DNA of 64,000 nt from Ulva prolifera (Eukaryota; Chlorophyta; Ulvophyceae; Ulvales; Ulvaceae), in the NCBI GenBank assembly GCA_023078555.1, contig CM041200.1, positions 4,430,936-4,494,935 of the forward strand, written 5' to 3'. Every line of letters starts with the position of its first letter. Position 1 is the stretch's first letter. Below the pieces are notes generated by a model that saw only the letters and a program-made list of their open reading frames with translations, made no database searches and was not told the origin of the DNA. Shown piece by piece: positions 33,088 to 43,767 of the stretch. The position numbers and the translations under genes are program-made.

Positions 33088-35006
33088 CTGAGGCAGTGTA
33101 ACACCCTCAGCGCAGATCAGGAGCAGTGACCGCGCCAACGGCTGAACCCACACAAAGAATCCACGTTCATGCCATAGATGCATGTGCCTGAAGAGCACTG
33201 AGTGCGGCAGACGATCTCATTCACCGGGTGTACCTCAGACACGCGTCCCTGCACACGCATGGATCCCTCAAGCTGAAAACACGAAACGAACTGTGTGGCA
33301 GGGACAGCCTCACGCTCTCCATCACTGCATCACTGCCGCTGCCCCAACCTCAGTGAAACCCTCCTCTTCAATTCATCGGCAAATTTTTGTTGTTGACGAA
33401 GGTCAATTTTGTCACAAAAAAAGAAACGGGGTCATTCCTGGGGCACCTCCGAGCAGTGCTGTTTTCCTCAAGCATCCGTCAGATGCGATGGCCCCGTTGG
33501 CGGCCGCACGCCCAGCCATGCTTCCAGCGCTGCAAGCCACACCTCGCCGTGCTGCTGTGCTGTGCTGTGCTGCTGTGCTGTGTCACGTGTTCAGCGGGGC
33601 TCAACGCAGCTGGGTGTGCGCATCGCCGCGACTCGGGGTAGTGTGTGCAGCCCTGCAGCAGGCGCGACCGGCGCAACCGGCAGAGGTCTCGCAGGCACGG
33701 CACATGCACAGGGCGCCGCTGATGCATGTCCGGGCCGATCACATGAAGCAGACTCCTGGCTTCCGAGCCGTCAGTTTGGGTCGCAGTGGTCGTGTGAAAA
33801 CGTTTTTTTTTGTGTGTTGGTGGTCATCTGAAGTGAAGCGACACTGCTGGCACAGCTGGCACGAGGGCGGTATATCAGCGTGCTGCAGGCGAGAGGGGGC
33901 GAGAGGGTGAGCATCACAGATACTCACATCAGAATCTGTGTGATGTATCCCCCCCCCCCCCCCCCCCCCCCCCCGCAAGTGCTGAGGCCAGTGCCCTGAA
34001 GGGTCTAGACACAGGCAAAACGACAGCCGGCGTGCTATCGCCATGAACCACTGCGCACCTACACCACTCCAACTGTACTTCACCACTTATCCAGCTGCCA
34101 CAGTATCCTGTGCAGGGGTTTACACAAGTTCGAGGCGGGACTGCACAAAAATGGGCTGCATAAGCGCGCGCACAGCGCCGCTCGCCAAAGGCTCTACAGT
34201 GCATTCACTCACCAGCACGGAACAAATGCTTGTGACCAGGCCACGATGCCCGGGCTGTGCCGGCCTTGTTTCCATCCCACAAAAAGCTTGTGAATTTGTC
34301 ATTTGTAAGGCGGCCAGGCACAGCGTGCTCATCTAGACCCGGGGTTTCACATGCATGCGATTACATTGCAGTGCAGGCAGCCCGGGCCGTCCTAATCTAC
34401 CTTGTTTGGCATGTTCCATGATGTCAGCTGGAAATGCTGGCGGGATGTGACAGCTGGGAAAGCTGGGCACGACCCCAGCGGCCAGCAGAACGCACAAGCG
34501 ACAAATGTGTGCAGGCGAGAAAAGTGCACATCTCGCCCGGAATCGACAGGCTTATCAATTATTGAGGAAACGACATCGTGTTCTTGTGATGAAAGCACTG
34601 TCAAGCATGTGCCCAACAGAGCGTGCCGCAGTGGACCGGAGCAGACATGCCAGCAGGGTTGGTGCGTTCATGACAAGGCCGATCATAGCCGCGAAATCGT
34701 GTGGCGTGCGCGCCGATTCACGCATGGGCTCTGCATGCAGCTTTCATGCATGCGAGCTCTGCCGATGCCGCACTGACATGCTTTGTGCACGGGATGACTA
34801 CGGAGAAACAAGCGTGACGAGAGCGCATTGTCAGAAAATGGAAGCCAGTGATGCTGCTACATGCCTAAACTGGCCACTGTTCAACAACGTCTGGCCATCC
34901 TGAGTTGGTGTTGCTCACAGCGCTGCCATGCCGGGTCCGTTAAGACACTGAACGTTACGCACAGCGTACCGTGCTGCCATTGCAGACATCGAGTAGCGGC
35001 TGCATT
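33088..35006. other. Gene-poor spacer upstream of CLC
   Basis: Contains a GCTGT-type microsatellite patch near 33555-33585 and a 26-base C run at 33949-33974. Frames on both strands are short or low in information. The part close to 35007 should hold the CLC promoter. No gene or RNA recognised. Confidence 0.4.
33949..33974. repeat. Poly-C tract, 26 bases
   Basis: Uninterrupted run of C on the plus strand. The exact length may be affected by sequencing slippage. Confidence 0.9.
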
Positions 35007-38000
35007 ATGTCCTCAGAGCCTCTGTTGGATAGCGGGAATGGAGCCGGCAGCGCACCGAACGGTGCCTCACGTGCCTCGCCTCGTCAGTCTCCGCTTCGTC
35101 GGCTGATCAGCGCTCTCGTGGCAAAGGCGCCATCAAACGGTGCTCGCGTCGCAGAGTCTCTGGACTACGAACCAGTGCAGAACGACCTGTATCTGCAGCA
35201 CATCAAGGAGCGGAGGGGCACGCGACATGTCTATGGGTGCGTTGACCGACAACACGCATCTGCGACTGACGCTGTCCCGCAGAGGGACCGCTTTTCGACA
35301 ATAACGTGGATAGTTTTGTCAGCAGCTTGCGAGCTAGGCAGGCGTGCAGCAGCCTGGCAGCCTGGCAGCCTGTCACGGCTCATTGATGCCTGGTTATCCA
35401 TATCTTGGTCAAGCCACGTGTGAGACGTGCAGTTACTCAGGACTGACGCTTGCGAAGAACCTGGTGATGATCTTGACAGGCATCATGACCGGCCTGGTCT
35501 GTGTTGGCCTCAACAAGGGGGTGTCCCTGCTCATCAAGTTCCGCAACTCGACCATGGCTCACCTCGTGGACAGCCACGAAAGCGTCGCCCCCGCTTTCCT
35601 GATGAACATTACCTACGGTGTCAGCCTCACCTCCATCGGAGCCATCATGGTGTGCCCTCACACTCCCAACACTCCCAACACTCCTCAGTGCCCGTCATGC
35701 CACCTCCTGTGCCCTCCCCACACCACCCTGTGCCACGTCTACTTCGATCTCCCAGCGCCTCAGCCCGCGCCCGCATCTGCGGCTGAGAGCCTGGCTTGTT
35801 CCTGTTCCATCAGCGTCCCAATTCCAGCCATTCACAACTGCGCATGCTGGGTGAGTCCTCCCTCCCCCAACGTGAACGTTGCTGGGTGAGAGATCCCAGC
35901 AGGTGACTCACTACAGAGCCAGTGAGTACCATGCACTCTGCTGCGCATGTGCGTGACACCAGCCCACCAGTCGACAGCATCCACAGCATACCGTGGCAGC
36001 CGCGATCCCAGACAGTGTAGCAGTCTAGCGCTCTGGCTTGTCACAAGCGGAAGCTGCCTGTGCCCTACCCCCGAGGGGCCCCTCAGCCCCCCCCGGCCGG
36101 CAGCGTGGTCGCCGTGCAGGTGACGTTCTGGGCGCCGACAGCCGCGGGCGCGGGGGTGACACTCGTCATCGCCTACCTCAACGGCAACCACATCCCGAAC
36201 CTCCTCCGCATGCGCACGCTCGTCACGAAGGTCATCGGCGCGATGGCAGGCGTCGCCTCCGGCCTCGCAATCGGGCCGGAGGGCCCGATGGTTCACATCG
36301 GCGCCTGCATCGCGTCCAACATCACGTATGCGAGGTGCTCCGCGATACTCGCGCGGTTGACGCCATGGGGCCGCTGCGTGACGGAGGGCGACGCCAACGA
36401 GGAGGGCGGAGGGGAGGACGACGCGGTGTCGGTGGTGGACTCGGTGGTGGACGTGCCGCGTAAGGGCGCGTGGTGCGCGACGTGGGAGGAGCTGCACGAA
36501 GACAGCGAGCACCGGGAGTTCATCGCCGCCGGCGCAGCTGCCGGGCTCTCGGTACGTAGCCAATCTACGATAATTGATGCCCCCCCCCTCCCCCCATGCT
36601 GCTATTTGCGGATTGATCGTGGGCGGGTGGAAGGCCATGCATGGGCGGGTGGAACCATGCATGGCGCGTGTGGTGGTGCCAGAGAGCGTGTGTGGTTCGG
36701 GACGTGCGAGGGGGGGTGCCGAGTCGCGTGCAGCGCAGCCAGCGGCGGGCTGTGCCGGGGGTGCAGATATCTGCAGCACGCCCCCGCAGCGGAGCCAGCT
36801 CCAACCGCCACGGCGGCATGGCTGCCGTGGCTACCGCAGCACGCGTGCTGCCATCGTGCTGGCAGAGGCAGCCCACACCCACCCACGCCGCTCACCGCAG
36901 CTTGACCGGCAGCACCCGGTGCCCGCAGGCACTCGACTCGCAGCACCACCGCGATTTGCTGCGCCCGTACGCACCCACCGCATGCATGCAGGCGGCCTTC
37001 GGCGCCCCAATCGGCGGCGTGCTCTTCAGCATGGAGGAGGCCTGCTCCTTCTGGAGCCGCAAGCAGGCGTGGCGGTGCTTCGTGACGACGATTCTCGCGG
37101 TGTTCACCGTGTCGGAGTTCTCCAAGAGTGGCGAGGCCGGCATCATCGTCTTCACAAATGTGCACACCCTGAACAACAGGGACTGGCTGCGGCAGTTCCC
37201 GTTCATGGTCGCGGTCGCCGCGCTCGGGGGCGGCCTCGGCGCGGCCTTCAACGCGCTGCGGCGGCGGCTGTGGAGCATCCGGGCGTCGCGGTCGCGCAAG
37301 TTCCTGCGCGTCGGGGAGGCCCTCGCGACGATCCTGTTCTGCGTGTGCGCGCAGTTCATCTTTGCGCACTGGTTCGGCCGCTGCATCGACACACCGGAGG
37401 CGTGGCCGGATCACTTCCGGGTGCGGCTGGCCCCACCGGCGGACTCACCACCGGCGGACCCCGCCGTGCCCCTGCCCCATGCGCACCCCATCGCGTCCGC
37501 TGATACACACACCAGCGGCAAGGGCCATTTTGACCTTGTCCTATGCTTCAACGCCGCACGGCGCGACGTCCCCGCTGCGGTTGCCACAGCCTCACCAACA
37601 CACCGAGGGTCCCGACACGCGGCAAAGCACGAGCTGTGCCATGCATGCAGGGCGTGCGGTGGCGGTGCTCGGACGGCCAGCACAACGACCTCGCGACGGG
37701 GTTCTGGTCCTCCCCGGACGAGCTCATCAGCCGCCTCTTCTCTGTCGGCCACTCCGCCGAGACCTCCGGCGAGGTCACACTCGACTCCACAGGGTTCTCG
37801 CAGACCGGGCTGCTCCTCTACTCGGCCGTTTACCTCACCATGCTTGCGCTCTGTGCCGGCATCTGCGTGCCCGCCGGCATGTTCATGCCCGCGATCGTCC
37901 TCGGTGCAGCGACAGGCCTTGCCGCGGGGGTGTCGCTGCAGGAGAGCTTCCCGGAGATGCACATCCAGCCCGGTACGGCTCCGCTCTCCGCCGCCGCCGT

Positions 38001-41000
38001 TGCTTCGCGGAGGCTGCTTCCTTGCCGGCGATGCTGTTATCCTTCTCATTGTGCTACCGCCCACATGGATCAGCGCCACGAGTGCTTTTGCGCCTCCCTG
38101 CCGGCGCTTCACGATTCTCTCGACAGCTGTAGCTTGGTTCGGAGAGGGCGGTCGTGTTGTATCGCCCTCTCCTGGCTGTGTGTGCCTCAGCCACGTGCGC
38201 CATGCATGCGAGTGTCGGGCTGCCGCCACGGCAGCGGCCTCAGCCCCCACCCAGTGATACGAGGCCCGGCGCGCCTTGCGGCCACCACAACCCTGATGAA
38301 AGTACCGAGGTGCGCGGCGTCCAAGCGGCTACCTCGGTGGAGTGCGCCGCGCACGACAACCACACACGCCCAGCGCTCATGCCCCAGCATGGCGCAGGCA
38401 CCTACCACAGGCGCATGAACGCGAGGGGGGCTGCATGCATGCATGCAGGGCTGTATGCGCTGATCTGCGCGACGGCGTCGCTGACCGGCGTCTTCCGCAG
38501 TGCCATCTCGCTCGTCGTGCTCGTCGTGGAGGGCACCCAGGGCATCAACTTTCTGTTTGGCGTCATCATCGCCGTCGTCGTCGCGAACTTCGTCGGCTCT
38601 GCGCTCGGCCAGGACGGCGTGTACGAGAGCGAGATCGAGCGGGACGGCAACGTCTTCTTCCTGCCGAGCGAGCCGCGGCGCATCCTCTCGACGCTCACCG
38701 CCGAGCAGGTGCGGCAGCTGCTTGGGAGCGTAACCCCTTGGGTTATGTGCTTGAAGTACCGCGGCGTAGAGCACGCATGAATGTACGCAGGGGCACCGTA
38801 CTAAATGCAGAGGCTTGACATCTGAGCCAGAGTGACTATGAATCGGCATCATTTCATGCTTTCGGCATCACAGCTACAAGTTTCTGGAGCTTTGGCATTT
38901 CCACCGAGGGTGACACGTGACTCAGCGTCGCAGCGGCGGTGCCTCGGTGCCTTATTGTAGAGTTATTCTACGTTTGGTGATGGCTGCATCGCGGCTTTTG
39001 TTGTGCAAGTGCTGGGACCCAGCATTGGGGCGTTCGTTGTCATCGGCATCATGTGAAAGCATTTCAAAGAATGTCAAGCAGTACTGACCACCACCGATGT
39101 CATGATACCCGATGTATAATCCCGCATAGTGATATTCATGCTCGTATCTGTAGTCATTGTTACTGTGCCAGTGCTCCAGCTCCACATGGGACTTATGAGA
39201 GCGGCTGTCACTGTCCGACATATCTGCTGCGCTTACATATCTGTGCACCCTTTACCCCTCATGCCAAGTTGAGTCTTGACATGCCGTTTGCACGGGGGAA
39301 AGTAAAGGGCCTCACATGTCACATACATCCTGCATGTGTGCACCCTCTGAGCTCTCATCATATCTCACGGCACCTGCCGCACATCACGACTAATCTTCTG
39401 TCGCAGCCGCGACACCTTTCAACGCACGACATTCTCTTGCATCAACCAACATGTCGTGCGTGCCCGGGCTCGTCTGTGAGGTACGTGCAAACAACGCATC
39501 CGTGGTGCTGCGCGGAAGGGGTCCCCTGGCGCCCTGTGCCCAGCATGCGCCGCGGACGCAGGCATGCTGAGCGTGCTGTGCTGTGCAGGTGATGGTCCCG
39601 CACCCGACGTGTCTGCCGGCGGTGGTGCCGGTGCGGGACGTGCTGGCCGTGCTCAGCAACACGACGCACCACGGCTTCCCCGTCATCAGCATCAGCCCGG
39701 ACGCGGGGCCGTCGGACGGCAGCGTCGGGCAGCTGGAAGGCCTCGTGCTGCGCTCGCAGCTCCTCGTGCTGCTGCGCAAGCGGTGCGTCTTCTGTCCCTC
39801 CGCGTTCCGCCGCACGGTGTCGCGTTCACCCCGCGGAGCACACCCCGCCCGCTGCTCTACCGCTACGGCTCGATGGTCCAAGGGGCCGCATGCACTGTTG
39901 ACGCCGCACATGTGCGCACGCAGACACAGTTTGTCCGCGCACGTGAGGGCCGTGATGCATGTCGGTGATGCATATGGCGCCGTGGGCACTGGCGGGTGCA
40001 GCGGCCGGCTATGCCAGACACCAAATCGCAAGTGCCCAGGTGCAGGCCCCCACTGCACGCAGCACCCTAGGGGCCTGTTGCACCCTAGGGGCCTGTTGCA
40101 CCCTAGGGGCGCGTTGAATGTGCCGCGCTCGTAGGGCCACGGCTGGCGGTACGCCCAGCCTCAGTCCGCCTGCCCCACAGCCGCGGCGTGTCTTCACCTG
40201 AGCTGCTCCGCCGCAGACCTCAGCAGGCCCGTTCGCTGGGGGAGCACCTCTGCGCGGCAGCATCGCTCCAACCCCCGCTCTCGCGCCGCCAGCCCATGCA
40301 TTGTCCCCGCGCCGCCAGCCCGCGTGTGAGCTGAGGCTGCGGATGTGCAGGGTGTGGAGCGACGCGCACGGCAACCTGCTCAACCCGGCGCACGGGCAGC
40401 AGACGTTCCAGTTCCATGTCGAGCGCACGATGCGCCTCTTCTACCGCCTGCGCTACACACACCACCGCTACATGGCGACAGCTGACCCGACAGTCGCGAC
40501 GCTCAACACCGCGCTGCAGCGGACGGCGTCCAAGCCGCGGCCGGCGAACGGCGCGACGCCGACCGTCGACGACGCGGTCGCCGACAGCTCGGTGTTTGGC
40601 GGCGGCGGCGAGCCGGGCATGCCGGGCATGCAGTTTGGCGAGATGGAGGCGCTGCGGGACTCGGTGTGCGACGACCGGGTGCAGGAGGAGATCGACCAGC
40701 TGCAAGATGCGCTCGCGAACGGCGACGCGCCCGCCGGCCTCTTCCTCGACCTCAGGTGTGTAATTCCGCCCCCTCGCCCGCAGCCGGCGCGGCCGCGGCG
40801 CACGAGGCTGTGCTGTGCATGCGTGCACTGACAGAGCATACCGGGACTTTTCTTCCCGTTTTGTGGTATCACAGCACGCAGAGCAGCACGCGTGTGCACG
40901 CTACAGCCTGCGATGTTCGCGCCCCCGCTGTGCTGTGGCGGGTCTCACAACTGACGCGCGCAGCAGATTTGCGGCCGGAGCAACCCGGGGGGTGGTGGTG

Positions 41001-41519
41001 TGCAGGCCGTACATGAACTCGGCGCCGCTGACGGTGCAGCGCAAGATGCTCGCATCGCGCGTGCACCGCACGTTCGTCACCCTCGGCATGCGCCATCTCT
41101 GCGTCGTAAACCACGCGAACCGCATCGTCGGCATCATCACGCGCAAGGACCTCGAGCACGCGGCCGAGGCCGCGCACCACGGCCACGCCGACGCGAACCC
41201 GGAGTCGCCGATGCTCACCGCCTCGCGCTCCATCGTCGCGAGCTCCTCAGGGGTGCGGCTGCGCCTGCCGGACGGCCGGCGGCCGCGGCCGGGGCTGCTG
41301 ACGCCGGTCGGGGAAGGCGATGCGGAGGCGGCCGAGGATGGCGGCAACGGCCAGGCGCCGCCGGGGTGGGAAGCGATCGATTCGGTTGAGATCGCAGCCG
41401 AGGAGATTACGGCGGAGGCGTCTGGGGGTGGTGTTGTGGGGGATGGTGCGGGGGGGAGTGAGGAGGGGGGCGAGCCAAAGGGAGGCGGGGTAAACGGCGA
41501 GGGGGGGGGCAGTGCTTGA
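35007..41519 (+). CDS. CLC-type chloride channel/transporter with CBS pair
   Basis: Membrane anion transporter of the CLC family. Nine exons join in phase: 35007-35236, 35433-35649, 36120-36551, 36992-37420, 37651-37972, 38449-38708, 39589-39782, 40351-40755, 41006-41519, giving 1,000 residues. The start MSSEPLLDSG precedes ESLDYEPVQNDLY, as in plant and animal intracellular CLCs. IGPEGPMVHIGACIAS keeps the gating glutamate. VLFSMEEACSFW keeps the double glutamate of proton-coupled exchangers. GMFMPAIVLGAATG keeps GxFxP, and GLYALICA the helix-R tyrosine. The first anion-filter motif GSGIP is replaced by GAGVT (APTAAGAGVTLVIAYLNG). Two CBS domains follow (VMVPHPTCLPAVVPVRDVL..., and APLTVQRKMLASRVHRTFVTLGMRHLCVVN), separated by a linker of about 135 residues. 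An acidic insert of about 40 residues sits after the second filter motif, and the last 100 residues are Gly/Glu-rich. Confidence 0.93.
40063..40116. repeat. Tandem repeat, 3 x 18 bp
   Basis: Units CACCCTAGGGGCCTGTTG at 40063-40080 and 40081-40098 are identical; the third (40099-40116) has two changes. The array lies in the intron between CLC exons 7 and 8. Confidence 0.85.
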
Positions 41520-42429
41520 AGACTATATAGGTGTCCATGATGAATAGTACAGTAGAATATGAGCTCCCTGGTGTGGGCCGGGGGAATCGAGCTGGTTGTG
41601 CTGGGTGCCCTGGGGAGATAGGGATGTCAGCGTCTTTCAATTTCAACACGCTGCTTCAGCAAGGTGCAGTGACGGGAAGCAACCCCAGATTCAAAGGAGG
41701 GTATTGTAGTTTCATGCTTACATAATAAACTGCCCACGCACACTGAACTGCCAATTGAAACTGCATCGCCTTGTAAGACGTTTTGCACCATGCGCACAGC
41801 GAAGCTCTAAGCCACTCGCGAGCACACGCGGGCTACATCCGCACAGAGGATGCCCTTGCTGTCCCACTCAACAGCTAAAGGTAAGAAGGAATGTCATCTG
41901 CGCCATCTCGTACCAGCGATGTGGTCATCCACATGTCCTTGTGAACCCCGTCGTCATCCTGCACACCGCACGGCAGCTTCAGGACAGAGCAAGTGGCGAT
42001 GTACGTATACATGGCTGTGTCTGTGCTTACAGACCATTGTGGTATCAATGCAGATGTCAACCTGCTGGCACGCTGCAGCTGCGAGTGCCTGGAGTTCCTG
42101 GACCAGGCAGCAATACCATGCTGCATCCCCAGGCACCTCTCAGCCATCAACACCCAGGGCGTCAGGACACCCCATCAATGGACAAAGCCGTGAGATTCTA
42201 GGTCCCTGATCAGGCCGTGCGCAGAGTTCTGGTGCTACTTCTTGGCACCAGGCGATCTACTGATTGTCAGACGGCCGCAGCTGCAGTCAATACATGGATG
42301 CGGTGCCAGCAAGGTGAGCAGCAGATGTTGACAAAAGTACACCAGTGACATTCAACAGAGCTAGTTCCAAACCGTTGCAGAGATCATTCAACCCGTGGCC
42401 GTGCCAGTTAACTGAATTCAGGCTCCCGG
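41520..42429. other. Spacer between convergent genes
   Basis: Lies between the CLC stop and the end of a minus-strand gene. It should hold both 3' untranslated regions. Frames at 41755-42209 show no motif. Nothing else recognised. Confidence 0.35.
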
Positions 42430-43250
42430 TCAGCTGCTGGTGGATCTCAAGTCAGATGCACTCGGCGCTGGGTCACCTGACGGGCGTTGAACGGCAAGCA
42501 CCTTTCCCATTGTGATGTCATACACGGCCTGTTCTTTGTCATCAACACCGTGCAGCACCAGGATGCGCCCCCGCCACTTGCTCTCTGAGATGGGAAGCTC
42601 GCTGAGCACGATTGCCTCAGCATGGCCCAGCATAGGCTGGAAGTGTGGTGTAAAGAAGACACGTTTGAATCGCTCAAACTGGCCCAGGTCGAGGTTGCGC
42701 CTGCACGCATCAGCAGTTGTGAGGGCGGGTCCACGTGTGCCCAAGCACCGCCACTGAGGCGCACATGTGGGATGGTCGTGGCACACCCGAAGAAGTTTGA
42801 TCGTTGGAACGGGTCAAACTTGGCAAAGCGGTACATGACCTCGACACCATGGTACGCATATGGTGTGTTATTTACTTGCAGCGACTGCAGATGAGCCAGC
42901 TGTCAGTGAAGCTGAGCGGCCTGCCCACCAGAATGGACAGGAGGCCCGAGGACTCGAGGATGGGGACTGCCAATGTATACCATACGTATTTTTGTGCCAT
43001 GCAGTGTGCTACTACAGCACTGTGTTTGTCTGAGTTCCGCTGGCATGTGTAAAACCGTTAACAAGTGAGCAGAGGTCAGGCGGTGATCGCAGAAAGTATG
43101 ATCGGACAATACATGAAGCTGTAAATCTAAAGCCTCTTGCTGGGTGAGGTCAGTCTTCGGCCCATAACCCATGCGTCCACGGCTCCCTGCACAGCAGTTG
43201 GAGCACAACGATGCCGCACGCCACTGCAAGAGCAACTCCGACTAGAAATC
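42430..43250 (-). CDS. Small unrecognised protein, probably with membrane helices
   Basis: Several exon-like pieces lie in order on the minus strand. A hydrophobic piece near 43250-43165 (RFLVGVALAVACGIVVLQLLC) resembles a membrane helix. A second near 42990-42890 reads AVPILESSGLLSILVGRPLSFTDSW. A third begins at about 42839 (VMYRFAKFDPFQRSNFFG). The last (about 42686-42430) reads RNLDLGQFERFKRVFFTPHF and then a mixed segment with ILVLHGVDDKEQAVYDITMGKVLAVQ. The third and fourth join in phase across a short intron (GG|GTGTGC to TGCAG|GCGCAAC); the earlier joins are not settled. The composition is that of a real protein, not of a shadow frame. I do not recognise the family. Confidence 0.45.
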
Positions 43251-43767
43251 GCAGTGATTACATACCATCTGATCATGATTCAGACAGTTCAGTAGCATAA
43301 ACTTTGTCAAATAGACCTGATCGAGTACCTGCCCGACACGCCACGCGACACCGGCCAGCTGTCCGACCGAACAGGCAGCTCCCGACATCTGTCGCGTGCT
43401 GCCCTGTAGTGTGAGTGCTCAGTCGGAAGACGCCTGCTACCATATTGCAGCCAACATATGGACATTTTGGTATCGCGTGGGGTGCGGGCTGCAAGCAGCA
43501 CGAGGCCATACGAGCGGAGGGCAAACACGTCGATGCCATTCGACAGGTAGGATCTAGAGCGCCCTCATGTGAGACAACAGAGCGAAACACAGTGCGCCGG
43601 AATCGTTCTGCTTGGTGCCATGCGACAACGTGATGGCAGCGTCGCTTGCAAGCGACCGGCCATTACCATGTGGCTCGATCGTTGGTTGCTTGCGACAGCA
43701 TGCGACATAAAGTGTACGCGTGCCAGACAGCCCACAAGCCTGATTTATACCTATTGTGATGCGCACC

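Noticed and set aside
36574-38418. Plus-strand frames of 309 and 538 codons in other phases over CLC
   Set aside because: They cross CLC exon boundaries in the wrong phase and lose the family motifs.
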